64,000 nt of DNA from Sphingobacterium paucimobilis HER1398 (GTDB taxonomy: Bacteria > Bacteroidota > Bacteroidia > Sphingobacteriales > Sphingobacteriaceae): the NCBI RefSeq assembly GCF_000416985.1, contig NZ_ATDL01000001.1, forward strand, positions 1-64,000, read 5' to 3'. The notes under the pieces are model-generated. The model was not told where the DNA came from. It saw only the letters and a list, made by a program, of their open reading frames with translations, and ran no database searches. Below are positions 26,133-35,330 of this stretch, piece by piece (the first letter of the stretch is position 1; the number at the start of each line of letters is the position of its first letter). The translations under genes and the position numbers were made by a program.

Positions 26133-26858
26133 ATGTTTCGTCACAAGGGAAAAAGAAGGAACTACACACACAATCTACGACTGGCCTCTATGCTTTCATT
26201 CGTTGCTGGTCTGGTGAATGTAACTGGGGTGATGCAATTGCAGGTGCTAACGACCAACGTGACAGGACACTTTGCCTATTTTGCGGAAAACATCGTACTT
26301 AACAAATATGCACCCGCCATCGTGCTGGTGTTTTTTGTTACAAGTTTTTTGTGTGGCGCCTTCTGTTCCAGCATTTTGATCGAGCTGTTTTCAAGAAAAC
26401 CCGTTGTAAGTCGGTATGTATTTCCGATTTCTGTCGAGATAATATGTTTATGTCTTGTGGCATTGTTGGGCCATACCATGTCGAGCAGCTACCTGCTGGC
26501 ATCGGTTCTTTTATTTGCTATGGGGATTCAAAATGCTTTGGTCAGCAGAATATCCAACTCTGTCGTACGTACTACACATCTGACAGGCTTGTTCACAGAT
26601 CTAGGGATCGAACTTTCGCTCTTGTTTTTTCACAAGCGCAACAATCAAAACATAAGGAAACTTAAACAAAATATCTATTTGAAGTTTATCATCATCCTCT
26701 TCTTTTTCTTCGGGTCAATAGTAGGTGGGTTCCTTACTTTAGCATTCCATTTTAAGACGCTCTTCGTTGCTGTGATATGCCTAGTGATAGCAATGTCCTA
26801 TGATTATTTTAAACTAAGCTATGTTCAAATCAAAAGGCGCCTGTCCCAACATAGGTGA
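26133..26858 (+). CDS. YoaK/DUF1275-family membrane protein
   Basis: 241 residues, six hydrophobic helices. The family signature is seen at the start (LASMLSFVAGLVNVTGVMQL, then TTNVTGHFAYFAENI) and in the middle (FAMGIQNALVSRISNSVVRT followed by THLTGLFTDLG). DUF1275 proteins are inner-membrane proteins related in topology to sulfate-type transporters, with no settled substrate. The C-terminus is basic (QIKRRLSQHR). It follows the small secreted gene by 14 bases and may be in its transcript. Confidence 0.85.
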   Translation: MFRHKGKRRNYTHNLRLASMLSFVAGLVNVTGVMQLQVLTTNVTGHFAYFAENIVLNKYAPAIVLVFFVTSFLCGAFCSSILIELFSRKPVVSRYVFPISVEIICLCLVALLGHTMSSSYLLASVLLFAMGIQNALVSRISNSVVRTTHLTGLFTDLGIELSLLFFHKRNNQNIRKLKQNIYLKFIIILFFFFGSIVGGFLTLAFHFKTLFVAVICLVIAMSYDYFKLSYVQIKRRLSQHR

Positions 26859-27069
26859 CCATTTGTTTCTTTGGCAGCCTGTATAGATCTCCAAGAATTC
26901 ACAGTGATATAATAAACTCAGAAGAGAATTTCAAAGCTATCTGCCCGGAAACCGATATACAACATCAACTTGTATTATTTATACAAAAATTATTGAAACC
27001 ATTAAAAATAACCTTATATTCGCATTGTCTTAGCTACTGTATACAAGGCTACTAAGACAAAAACCGTAT

Positions 27070-27729
27070 ATGAAAAACTTAACCAAAAGATTAAAATCTT
27101 TGCTAAACAACATGGCTAATGCCAAGACAATAGCGCATAAAAAGCACAGTTCTGACTCAGGTGCGCCAGAGGAGGTGTTCTTGTTAAATGAGGTTGACAG
27201 AATCCCTGGAAAATATTATCCCGAAGTGGACGACTATAAAGATAAGTATAGATATCGTCACATGGATCCGACAGACAAGAAGACACCCAAGCGTAGACCA
27301 CTGCGCTCCTTTCCTAAAAAAGAGGTGTATAAATGTTTTGGCTGGCAGCTCCACCCCTATGATATTGAAAAACTCGCCTCCTATATCATCGCCAACCCTC
27401 GTCTGTCATTAGTCGTTGGGCAAAGCGCACTAGAAGGGGCTGCGGAGGCCGACATCCTGGTATTGACCAGTGGATCGGGCAAATATCATATGGATAGTTT
27501 TCTCGCAGACCTCGACACATCCAACAAACTGATCATCATCGCTTCTGTACGTGACATCGAAAGTGTACAACAGGATATCAAGCACCGTATCGATGCTCAT
27601 TTCAACAAACTTCTTCCGTTTTCACAATCTGATTTCGACAAGCTCATCGATCGCGTTATCGAAGAAGCCTTTGTAAAACAATCAGCACCGCAGCCAGAAG
27701 ATGAAGTGGTCGGCATGCTAAAGAAGTAA
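27070..27729 (+). CDS. Hypothetical cytoplasmic protein
   Basis: 219 residues, soluble. The N-terminal ~80 residues are very basic and disordered-looking (KRLKSLLNNMANAKTIAHKK; TDKKTPKRRPLRSFPKKEV). The rest is an alpha/beta domain (LSLVVGQSALEGAAEADILV; SNKLIIIASVRDIESVQQDI) with a Rossmann-like alternation of strands and helices. I do not recognise the family. It stands alone, 211 bases after the DUF1275 gene. Confidence 0.6.
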   Translation: MKNLTKRLKSLLNNMANAKTIAHKKHSSDSGAPEEVFLLNEVDRIPGKYYPEVDDYKDKYRYRHMDPTDKKTPKRRPLRSFPKKEVYKCFGWQLHPYDIEKLASYIIANPRLSLVVGQSALEGAAEADILVLTSGSGKYHMDSFLADLDTSNKLIIIASVRDIESVQQDIKHRIDAHFNKLLPFSQSDFDKLIDRVIEEAFVKQSAPQPEDEVVGMLKK

Positions 27730-27753
27730 GACCGTAAATCCCGATCATTTTAT

Positions 27754-27761
27754 TACCTTTG
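27754..27761 (+). promoter_or_regulatory. Candidate -7 box upstream of the BCCT gene
   Basis: TACCTTTG is an exact TAnnTTTG match, about 185 bases upstream of the transporter start. No clear TTG element lies 19-23 bases before it, so this is tentative. Confidence 0.35.
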
Positions 27762-27946
27762 TCCCCTGTGCGCCATTTCTATAATTTCTATTTTCATAGC
27801 ACGGCAGCCTCATCATACTAATAAAGCGCATATCGGCAGTCTGTCCTTGAAAGTCTGGAGCAGGAAATTATTTCACCCCTATTTCGCAGGAAACGAGCCT
27901 CCTCTGAAACAAAAACAGCCCATTATCTGTTTCTGTTTCAATATAC

Positions 27947-29965
27947 ATGATGATAAAATTCACAAAAATAAGAACTACGCTCAGTAAAGGCGTCACGCTC
28001 CCCAGCTTGATTTTCATTTTAGGCATATGTTTATTGTCCGCAGCCTTTCCCGTACTGACCGAAAACCTACTGAACACTGTCAAATCTTTCATCTTTATCA
28101 ATCTCAACTGGGTATACGTATGGTCTGTGACGATATTCGTCCTTTTCCTGATCTATCTCATGTTCAGTAAATATGGAGACATCAAGCTGGGTGATAATGA
28201 CAGCAAGCCCCAGTATTCATTCTTCTCTTGGGTCTCCATGCTCTTTGCTGCAGGGATGGGTATCGGACTGATGTATTTTAGTGTGGCTGAACCCATGCAA
28301 CATTATTCAGACCCGGTATTTGATGGTAATACACTGATCAACCGCGCCAAGAATGCACAGCTATACACTTTTTTTCACTGGGGCATACACGCTTGGGCCA
28401 TATACGGCATGGTGGGACTCTCCCTAGCCTATTTTGCCCACCGCTATCGCTTGCCGCTCTCTCTGCGAAGCGGCTTCTACCCGCTGCTGAAAGATAAGAT
28501 CAGCGGTCGATGGGGCAATGCGATCGATGTATTCGCCCTATGCAGTACCTTTTTTGGAATCACCACGACACTCGGATTTGGTGTGGTGCAGATTGCATCT
28601 GGTCTAGAGACTCTGCATATCATTCCAGAGAGCAGCTTTACCTATCAGGTCATCATTGTCGTTGTTCTCGTTTCGCTTTCCATATTCTCTGCCGTATCGG
28701 GCGTCGACAAAGGTGTGCGTATACTGAGTAATATCAATGTCGCCGGTGTGATTCTCCTTTTGCTTGCCGTACTTGCATTGGGTCCCACAGTCTATCTGAT
28801 TGGCAGTTTTACCGAAGGGTTGGGCAATTATTTCAATAACTTTTTCAACCTCACGTTTGGAACGCATGTCTATGAGGAAGAGACTCTACCGTGGTTTTAT
28901 AACTGGACTATTCTTTACTGGGCATGGTGGATATCCTGGTCTCCGTATGTGGGGCTATTTATCGCCAAGATATCCAAAGGACGAACTATCCGTGAATTTA
29001 TTGCTGCTGTACTGATCTTGCCTACACTGTTCAACTTTATATGGATGTCTGTATTTGGTAACAGCGCCATGTGGATTGATTTTAACATAGCTGACGGAGC
29101 ACTCAGCAAACTCGCGACGGATCCTGACGCCCTAATGTTCCGTTTTTTCGAATACTTGCCTCTATCTACAGTGTTTAACTTTGTCGTTATTCTGATCATT
29201 GTCATCTTTTTTGTGACCTCTGCCGATTCTGGGATTTTCGTAATGAATGGTATCGCTACCAAGAATGCCAAAATATCTCCTAAGTGGCAAATTGTATGCT
29301 GGGGTGTACTCTTGGCCACGCTAGCATTGCTGCTCTTGAACGCAGGTGGTCTACAAGCGCTGCAAAGCATGACACTGATCACTGCACTTCCTTTTTCCAT
29401 CATTGTGCTACTATTTATCGTGAGCCTGGTCAAGGCACTTGCTATCGACAGGAGCTACTACGAGAAGGACTTTTCCGCATCGACGGTACCCTGGTCGGGT
29501 GAGTCCTGGAAAGCGCGACTGAAGCAAATTGTCTCCTTTAAAGACAGTAAGACTGTCGATACCTTTATACAGACTACCGCTAAGACAGCTTTCGATGAGC
29601 TGCAAGCGGAGTTTCAGGCTAATGGCATAGAGGCACGTATCAATACCTACGATGATCCGATGCGGATCGAGATCGAGATACATCATGATGTGGTCAATAA
29701 TTTTATTTATGGGATCAAGAACAGCGCCCGAGAGGTGTCCGACTATCTTTTGACAGAAGACAACTTGCCAGATATCCGAGAGGAAGAAAATCACTACCCC
29801 AAATCCTACTTTGGAGATGCCAGAGAAGGATACGATGTGCAGCTGTTTACCAAAAATGAATTGATTTCTGATGTCATCAAACACTACGAAAGATTTATCG
29901 AGATCATTGCAGAACAGCGCAACGATATGTTTATCAGTATCAATGCTAATCGAAGGATGAAATAG
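27947..29965 (+). CDS. BCCT-family glycine betaine/choline-type transporter
   Basis: 672 residues with twelve membrane helices over about 20-490. The family signatures are clear: FFSWVSMLFAAGMGIGLMYF and SVAEPMQHY (about 93-121), and WAWWISWSPYVGLFIAKISK (about 324-343) containing the conserved tryptophan-rich segment. A C-terminal cytoplasmic domain of ~170 residues follows, longer than in the shortest members and like the osmosensing tail of BetT-type carriers. It imports a quaternary-ammonium compatible solute with sodium or protons; which one cannot be read here. Start could also be the adjacent ATG at 27950. Confidence 0.92.
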   Translation: MMIKFTKIRTTLSKGVTLPSLIFILGICLLSAAFPVLTENLLNTVKSFIFINLNWVYVWSVTIFVLFLIYLMFSKYGDIKLGDNDSKPQYSFFSWVSMLFAAGMGIGLMYFSVAEPMQHYSDPVFDGNTLINRAKNAQLYTFFHWGIHAWAIYGMVGLSLAYFAHRYRLPLSLRSGFYPLLKDKISGRWGNAIDVFALCSTFFGITTTLGFGVVQIASGLETLHIIPESSFTYQVIIVVVLVSLSIFSAVSGVDKGVRILSNINVAGVILLLLAVLALGPTVYLIGSFTEGLGNYFNNFFNLTFGTHVYEEETLPWFYNWTILYWAWWISWSPYVGLFIAKISKGRTIREFIAAVLILPTLFNFIWMSVFGNSAMWIDFNIADGALSKLATDPDALMFRFFEYLPLSTVFNFVVILIIVIFFVTSADSGIFVMNGIATKNAKISPKWQIVCWGVLLATLALLLLNAGGLQALQSMTLITALPFSIIVLLFIVSLVKALAIDRSYYEKDFSASTVPWSGESWKARLKQIVSFKDSKTVDTFIQTTAKTAFDELQAEFQANGIEARINTYDDPMRIEIEIHHDVVNNFIYGIKNSAREVSDYLLTEDNLPDIREEENHYPKSYFGDAREGYDVQLFTKNELISDVIKHYERFIEIIAEQRNDMFISINANRRMK

Positions 29966-29989
29966 CAAAATACCAGGGGAGGGAGAGAA

Positions 29990-31111
29990 CTATCTCTTCC
30001 TCCAACGGTGACGTGATACCCGTACTATAGCTAGGCGGTGCAGCTGCCGATTGTGGAGCATCCAGCCGCCTAAGGCTCCGATCAGGCTACCGATAACGAT
30101 ATCCAATAGCCTAGCCGTGATAAGCAGGTCTGTATCTAGGCTAAACCCAGATCCAATCTCTGCCAGAAAAAAGGTTAATGGTGTGATAAATATAACGGCA
30201 AGCGCATAGTGGCGGACAACCAGCATTTCGATTACAAACTGCAGTATCAATATAGCAATACAGACATGCAGGGCTGTGGGCTCCGCAGCCAGCAAAATCC
30301 AAGTCAGGCCTACCCCCACAAAAGTACCCAATATCCTGTGTAAACTACGTCGACCGACATGAGCCACATTGAGACCTTGCATAACGGCCAAGCAGGATAT
30401 AGGCACCCAGTAAGGATTGTCCAAATGCAGCGTATGCCCAACCAATAGAGAGAGGCTGATAAAAGTACCAATGATAGCGGATTCGATTCGCATGAAGCGA
30501 TCCGCCGAACGTACAAATACTGGGGCGGCCTTATGCGGTATACGCCGCAGGATATACAAACTATAGAAAAAAGCGAGAATACAGGCGAATATAGTCCCCA
30601 GGGCAATCAATCCTACCCTAGTAGGCAACGCCACAACATCAAAGGGCATACAGCTTGCCATCGATGCGATCATGATGAAAAAGAAATTACGCGGAGGCTG
30701 CAGAGCGAAATAGCGGACAAGCCAATTAATGCTAAAGGCAAATAATCCAAGTGCTACGGCCGAAAGAAAAGGGTCAAAACTAAAAGCGGCACCTACAGCA
30801 AAACTGATAACAAAACCGAAGGCACATAGAAGCAGGGTAAGCATACGGTGCTCCATATTGGTAGAAGGCATATATAGAATAACTAACCCGCCAATACAGG
30901 CCAGGACCCCGTAATCCAATCTCCCCCCGAAGTAACCGAGCAATAGCGGAATGCCGGTACAGAGCGAAGCCAATAAGGGGATATGCCAAAGACGCTCTGT
31001 CTTTTTCAATTGAAAGAACAAATAGAACTCTTCTTTTACTATCGTTTTGATCCGATCCAATATGTCTATAAATAATAGTACAAATTTACGAAGCGCTAGC
31101 CTCAAAAGCAA
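29990..31111 (-). CDS. FUSC/YccS-like membrane protein (putative aromatic-acid exporter type)
   Basis: 373 residues. About ten hydrophobic segments occur in two groups separated by a cytoplasmic loop (about 178-200, YSLYILRRIPHKAAPVFVRS). The second group has the FUSC signature: PYWVPISCLAVMQGLNVAHV (about 231-250) and RRSLHRILGTFVGVGL (about 253-268). Longer relatives (YccS, AaeB) have an additional cytoplasmic domain that is missing here. The longest frame starts at a TTG (31111); a later TTG near 31065 is an alternative. It converges on the BCCT gene; a GGAGGGAGAGA/TCTCTTCCTCC hairpin (29978-30003) covers its stop codon. Confidence 0.82.
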   Translation of the reverse strand: MLLRLALRKFVLLFIDILDRIKTIVKEEFYLFFQLKKTERLWHIPLLASLCTGIPLLLGYFGGRLDYGVLACIGGLVILYMPSTNMEHRMLTLLLCAFGFVISFAVGAAFSFDPFLSAVALGLFAFSINWLVRYFALQPPRNFFFIMIASMASCMPFDVVALPTRVGLIALGTIFACILAFFYSLYILRRIPHKAAPVFVRSADRFMRIESAIIGTFISLSLLVGHTLHLDNPYWVPISCLAVMQGLNVAHVGRRSLHRILGTFVGVGLTWILLAAEPTALHVCIAILILQFVIEMLVVRHYALAVIFITPLTFFLAEIGSGFSLDTDLLITARLLDIVIGSLIGALGGWMLHNRQLHRLAIVRVSRHRWRKR

Positions 31112-31378
31112 TTAAGGCCAGATTGACTATAGAGCCGTATTGCTTTAACGTCACTTGCTTACTATTACAGGGTGTAGAGATAACGTGGAAAAGACAGCGA
31201 ATAAAAAGCCGCTAGCAAGAATAGCTTTTCTATAAAGAATTAATCTGCAGAAAAGCTTCTAAGCACTATACTTTTACAAAAAAAACACTAGCTTAGTGTA
31301 AGCAATCAACTGATTTTTAAGACTAATCAGTACAGCAACCCATAACCTACATACAGAAAAGAATAGTAAAGACCATTT

Positions 31379-32488
31379 ATGGAACCAACGCAAAAAAAGA
31401 ATAAACGCCTAGCCTCTCTAGACGCCCTAAGGGGATTTGACATGTTTTTTATCATGGGATTGGCAGGGGTAATAATTGCATTTACCAAACTATTTCCCGA
31501 TTCAGCATCCATGCAGTGGTTGGAACACCAAATGCACCATGTGGAATGGCATGGCCTGACACACCACGACACGATATTCCCTCTGTTTCTATTTATAGCA
31601 GGGATATCATTTCCATTTTCTTTGGACAGTCAGCGTCGCTATGGCAAGAGCAATAAGGATATCAATCTAAAAATCATCAAACGAGGTATCACCTTAGTCT
31701 TATTAGGAATAGTCTATAATGGTTTTTTCCAACTTGATTTTGAAAATATACGCTATGCCAGCGTATTGGGCAGGATCGGTTTGGCCTGGATGTTTTCAGC
31801 CCTGCTATTCGTTCGTTTTGGCACGAGGACTAACTTAGCAATTTCGATATTGCTCCTAGTAGGCTACTGGCTCGCCTTATGGCTGATTCCAAACGCTAAC
31901 GATCCCTACTCTTTTGAAGACAATCTCGTGGGCACTGTAGACCGTCTGTTATTGCCTGGCAAATTGATCTACGGATCTTTTGACCCTGAAGGTCTGTTGA
32001 GCACCATTCCTGCCATAGCGATGTCTATGTTTGGTATGTTTACCGGCAAATGGATACAGATGCCTATCGAACAGTATTCCGAAAAGAAGAAGATAAGCTA
32101 TATGCTCGCCGCAGCAGCTTTACTGATCATTATCGGCTATATATGGAGCCTACAGTTTCCAATCAACAAAAAACTATGGACCAGCTCTTTTGTTTGTGTC
32201 GTATCGGGAATATCTTTGATCTTGTTTTCACTGTTCTACTATATCATGGATGTAAAGGGATACACCCGCTATGCTTTATTTTTCAGCGTGGTAGGGCTCA
32301 ATTCGATTACGATCTATCTTGCTCAGGAAATTGTACCCTTCAGCAAAGTATCGAATTACTTTTTAGGTGGTATTATCCGCTTTCTACCTGACACATATGG
32401 TCTGCTGTTAGGAAATATTGGCTATTTTACGGTCTGTTGGCTGTTTTTATACTTTTTATACAAGAAGAAGATATTTCTCAAAGTGTAA
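31379..32488 (+). CDS. DUF5009/HGSNAT-like membrane acyltransferase-type protein
   Basis: 369 residues, about ten hydrophobic helices. The N-terminus RLASLDALRGFDMFFIMGLA (about 10-29) and the loop HGLTHHDTIFPLFLFIAGIS (about 60-79) are the hallmarks of the heparan-alpha-glucosaminide N-acetyltransferase-like family (DUF5009/DUF1624), with the conserved histidine and the D-x-I-F-P motif. Such proteins are thought to transfer acetyl groups across the membrane to amino sugars. Its 267-base upstream region and the downstream gap show no partners. Confidence 0.85.
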   Translation: MEPTQKKNKRLASLDALRGFDMFFIMGLAGVIIAFTKLFPDSASMQWLEHQMHHVEWHGLTHHDTIFPLFLFIAGISFPFSLDSQRRYGKSNKDINLKIIKRGITLVLLGIVYNGFFQLDFENIRYASVLGRIGLAWMFSALLFVRFGTRTNLAISILLLVGYWLALWLIPNANDPYSFEDNLVGTVDRLLLPGKLIYGSFDPEGLLSTIPAIAMSMFGMFTGKWIQMPIEQYSEKKKISYMLAAAALLIIIGYIWSLQFPINKKLWTSSFVCVVSGISLILFSLFYYIMDVKGYTRYALFFSVVGLNSITIYLAQEIVPFSKVSNYFLGGIIRFLPDTYGLLLGNIGYFTVCWLFLYFLYKKKIFLKV

Positions 32489-32640
32489 TGCTGTACTAGA
32501 ATGACAGGCTTACCTAATCGCCCCCTATAATTAAGACGACCGATCATCCCTTTTCATACACGATAAAGCAAAATTCAGTTTAAAAGAATTGAAATAAATA
32601 CGAATATTTGTATAGAAGCGTTTTAAATAAAACTGAAAAT

Positions 32641-33204
32641 ATGTTAAGTCAAAATATCAAAGAGAATACGCACGCTGCCCATCAAAAAACAGAGGGCATC
32701 GTCGTGCGCCAGCTAAAGGCAATCCGCTCCGAAGCAGACTATGCCGAAGTACTAAAAGGATTTTACGCATACTTTCGTGCGGTAGAAGAGAATATTGCTC
32801 CTTTTGTAACGCCCCAAGTGCTACCGGATGTAGCGGAAAGACGCAATTCTTCTTATATCCGAAAAGATATCGAAGTACTGGGTGGCACGGTAGATAATCT
32901 TCCTGCAGCTAGCGCCCCATCGGTACACAATATACTGGAGGCTTTGAGCTCGCTATACGTATTGGAAGGCTCTATTATGGGCGGTCCATACATTGTACAG
33001 ATGCTCAACAAATACGGCATAGGACGTGGAACATCCTTTTTCGAAGGATACGGTCCTCAAAGTGGACAGATGTGGGCAGGATTTACCGCTGTGCTGAACA
33101 AGTATGGCGAAGATCCGAACGACCATCAAGCCGCCATCGATATGGCCAATGAGACCTTCCGACAATTTGGAGAGGTATTTGCTACGGTATCTTCTGAGAA
33201 CTAA
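32641..33204 (+). CDS. Heme oxygenase (biliverdin-forming)
   Basis: 187 residues from ATG 32641; an in-frame TTG at 32608 adds 11 residues. The proximal-histidine motif is at the start (MLSQNIKENTHAAHQKTEG; H14 or H11). The distal part includes ALSSLYVLEGSIMGGPYIVQ (about 100-119), the G-x-x-x-G(G) heme-contact helix. It opens heme to release iron, CO and biliverdin. It is a single gene followed by a strong hairpin. Iron acquisition is the usual role in Bacteroidota. Confidence 0.88.
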   Translation: MLSQNIKENTHAAHQKTEGIVVRQLKAIRSEADYAEVLKGFYAYFRAVEENIAPFVTPQVLPDVAERRNSSYIRKDIEVLGGTVDNLPAASAPSVHNILEALSSLYVLEGSIMGGPYIVQMLNKYGIGRGTSFFEGYGPQSGQMWAGFTAVLNKYGEDPNDHQAAIDMANETFRQFGEVFATVSSEN

Positions 33205-33211
33205 AAAATAC

Positions 33212-33234
33212 GCCTGCGATAAATAATCGCAGGC
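33212..33234 (+). terminator. Terminator after heme oxygenase
   Basis: A 9-base perfect stem GCCTGCGAT (33212-33220) / ATCGCAGGC (33226-33234) with a 5-base loop starts 7 bases after the stop codon. There is no long T-run on the plus strand. Confidence 0.6.
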
Positions 33235-33302
33235 ATTCGCTATCTCGACAAGCTATCCTTAGAGGCAGCGTCTTTTTTTGATGAAATATATGATCTTACT
33301 AA

Positions 33303-33941
33303 ATGAAAAAAAACAGGCACTTCAGTATAGAGAGAATCAGCTTAGCTATAATCTTAGCGGTTTTGACAGCATGCAGCAGTTCCAATGAGGATAAGGCTGA
33401 TCGCCTCAATCGTGATGGACAGACAGAGGAAGCTATCGTGCTCTATAAAAAAGCAGTCGAAGAGGGCAGTATAGAAGCTATTAGTAAAATTGCCTTGGCA
33501 TACAGTAACACCCATCAACCCGAGAAAGCCAAAGAATACTATAAAATGGCTGTTGATAAAGGGGATAAAAAAGCAGCAGGAATACTTGCCAACTTGAGTC
33601 TGAGGGACGAAGCATACGATGATGTGATCACTTATCTAAAACCTGTTGTAGATGCCGGAGATACGACTCAAGTCTATACTCTGGGAAGCGCCTATATAAA
33701 ATTGGGCAAATATGATGATGCAGTACAGGTATTACTGAAAAATAAGAACAGTGTATACGTTAAAGCTATATTGGGTACGGCATACTATGAACTAGGCGAT
33801 AAGGAAAATGCCGAAAAATATTGGAAATCGGGTGTATACGATCATAAATCAGGAGGTATTAACTCCTACAACAAACTCCTGGAACTCTATAAGGAGCAGG
33901 GACGGACTACAGATTATGAAGCACTGGAAGGGGCCTATTAA
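33303..33941 (+). CDS. TPR/Sel1-like repeat lipoprotein
   Basis: 212 residues. Lipoprotein signal with lipobox LTAC, cysteine at residue 24 (ISLAIILAVLTAC). The mature part consists of tetratricopeptide/Sel1-type helical repeats of about 34-36 residues (DGQTEEAIVLYKKAVEEGSI; NTHQPEKAKEYYKMAVDKGD; LGKYDDAVQVLLKNKN; LGDKENAEKYWKSGVYD). It is probably an outer-membrane or periplasmic scaffold; no partner is adjacent. Confidence 0.8.
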   Translation: MKKNRHFSIERISLAIILAVLTACSSSNEDKADRLNRDGQTEEAIVLYKKAVEEGSIEAISKIALAYSNTHQPEKAKEYYKMAVDKGDKKAAGILANLSLRDEAYDDVITYLKPVVDAGDTTQVYTLGSAYIKLGKYDDAVQVLLKNKNSVYVKAILGTAYYELGDKENAEKYWKSGVYDHKSGGINSYNKLLELYKEQGRTTDYEALEGAY

Positions 33942-33990
33942 TAATATACAAGAACCTGTAGAAAGCAAATAATATTAATATTATCTAAAA

Positions 33991-34019
33991 AAGGCGCAAC
34001 TCCAATGGGGGTGCGCCTT
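33991..34019. terminator. Bidirectional terminator
   Basis: AAGGCGCA (33991-33998) pairs with TGCGCCTT (34012-34019), with partly paired bases inside. It sits between the convergent 33303 (+) and 34038 (-) genes; an A-run precedes it and so gives a T-run on the minus strand. Confidence 0.7.
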
Positions 34020-34037
34020 AATAGATTGTAAGCACAG

Positions 34038-34433
34038 TTACCTGTCGTATTGAATCGACCAGTCAAATGGGGTTGTACAGGGATCACAGTCAAATTTCAA
34101 CACTTTACCTAAGCATTTTGCCTTTTTTCCTTTCTTGACAAATACATAGGCAAGATCCAAATATTGTTCAACTTCTTGACCGCTTTCATCTCGGCCTTTT
34201 AATATAACAGAGTAATATTTTCCTTCGTCATCTTTTTTGTAAAACACTTCGTTTACTGTGACCTTTTGAGGGAGGTCATCATCGCAGCAGCTACACCATA
34301 AAATAACAATAGGTTCTTTTTTGAGATAAGCAACAGCAGCCTCTGCCTGCTGCTGTGTCAATGCCTGGAGCTGATCCGCACGGGACACAAAAGCGGTGCA
34401 CAGTAACGCAAAAAGTAAAATGAAATTCTTCAT
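34038..34433 (-). CDS. Secreted cysteine-containing hypothetical protein
   Basis: 131 residues from ATG 34433 (ten residues shorter than the longest frame, giving a clean signal peptide MKNFILLFALLCTAFVSRAD). The mature protein has a WCSCCDDD cluster (about 46-53) and more cysteines near the C-terminus (KCLGKVLKFDCDPCTTPFDW). Five or six cysteines in a periplasmic protein suggest disulfides or metal binding. I know no named family. Confidence 0.6.
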   Translation of the reverse strand: MKNFILLFALLCTAFVSRADQLQALTQQQAEAAVAYLKKEPIVILWCSCCDDDLPQKVTVNEVFYKKDDEGKYYSVILKGRDESGQEVEQYLDLAYVFVKKGKKAKCLGKVLKFDCDPCTTPFDWSIQYDR

Positions 34434-34525
34434 ATCAAAATATTTAAAAAACATGTTGAACAAATATTATGCCTTTTGGTAAAGAAAGCGAGTGTACAAT
34501 GCTATCTTTTTATTACTGATAAAAA

Positions 34526-34558
34526 ATGCCTCAATAAGTTAGAGATTTATTGAGGCAT
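34526..34558 (-). terminator. Terminator after the 34596 lipoprotein gene
   Basis: A 12-base perfect stem (ATGCCTCAATAA 34526-34537, TTATTGAGGCAT 34547-34558). On the minus strand it is followed by TTTTTATCAG, a good rho-independent terminator. Confidence 0.8.
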
Positions 34559-34595
34559 GTCTATTTTGAACAGTTTATATACTGAAAATTCCTAA

Positions 34596-35183
34596 TTAAT
34601 CGATAGCAACGACTTTTCCGGCATCATCAATCTTGAATTTAAAAGGGTAATAATTCTGACTTACCATTCGTCCATTCTGTGTCTTTCCCTCGCCTTTCTT
34701 TGTGGTATTGATCGTAAAAAGTTGTTTTATCTTGCCGTCATCACCTACCGTAAATTGATAATCTGCCAACGCATAGTTTTCATACTCCTCAGGTATAAGG
34801 CCTGCCGCCTCACCGACCTTATAAGGAATAGGCTCTACGTCAAACTCCTTAATAGCAACAGTTTTTGTTTTTGGCAAATGGGTCATTTTCTGCTTCGACC
34901 CGAAAGTTTCAGCGGATTCTTTCATTCCATCGGAAGAACTGAATACATCTTCCATTTGCTTATCTCCATCCCAGTATACCGCAGTGAGAGTACCAAGCTC
35001 GCCATACAGCTCATCTTTGGCTTTGATTGTCAGTTCCTGTACTTGTTTCTCTCCATCAAAGTTCTTATCAATGATCTGCTTTACGGCCTTACCTCCCCCT
35101 TCATTTTGCGGGTATATACCCCCATCGCCACAAGAAGTCATCAAAAGTACGCTAGCTACTGCAGCAAAAATTGTAGTTTTCAT
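34596..35183 (-). CDS. Hypothetical lipoprotein
   Basis: 195 residues from ATG 35183; the longest frame starts 28 residues earlier but lacks a signal. Lipobox: MKTTIFAAVASVLLMTSCGD, cysteine at 18. The mature part alternates polar strands and lysine-rich turns (AVKQIIDKNFDGEKQVQELT; GKIKQLFTINTTKKGEGKTQ). No family recognised. It carries its own terminator and is probably monocistronic. Confidence 0.6.
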   Translation of the reverse strand: MKTTIFAAVASVLLMTSCGDGGIYPQNEGGGKAVKQIIDKNFDGEKQVQELTIKAKDELYGELGTLTAVYWDGDKQMEDVFSSSDGMKESAETFGSKQKMTHLPKTKTVAIKEFDVEPIPYKVGEAAGLIPEEYENYALADYQFTVGDDGKIKQLFTINTTKKGEGKTQNGRMVSQNYYPFKFKIDDAGKVVAID

Positions 35184-35330
35184 TTTTCGATTATTAATGT
35201 TTTTATTCCTATTCTTTTGAACCACACCAAAACTACAGATATTAATCTTATATACCCCGAAAATCATATCATGATTTACAATTCGCTAGGATAGAATATA
35301 AAAGCGTACGGATTGTAATCAGTAAGATGT

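Noticed and set aside
29978..30003. GGAGGGAGAGA/TCTCTTCCTCC hairpin as a bidirectional terminator
   Set aside because: It covers the FUSC stop codon, has a G-T pair and no T-run on either strand, so termination is not well supported.
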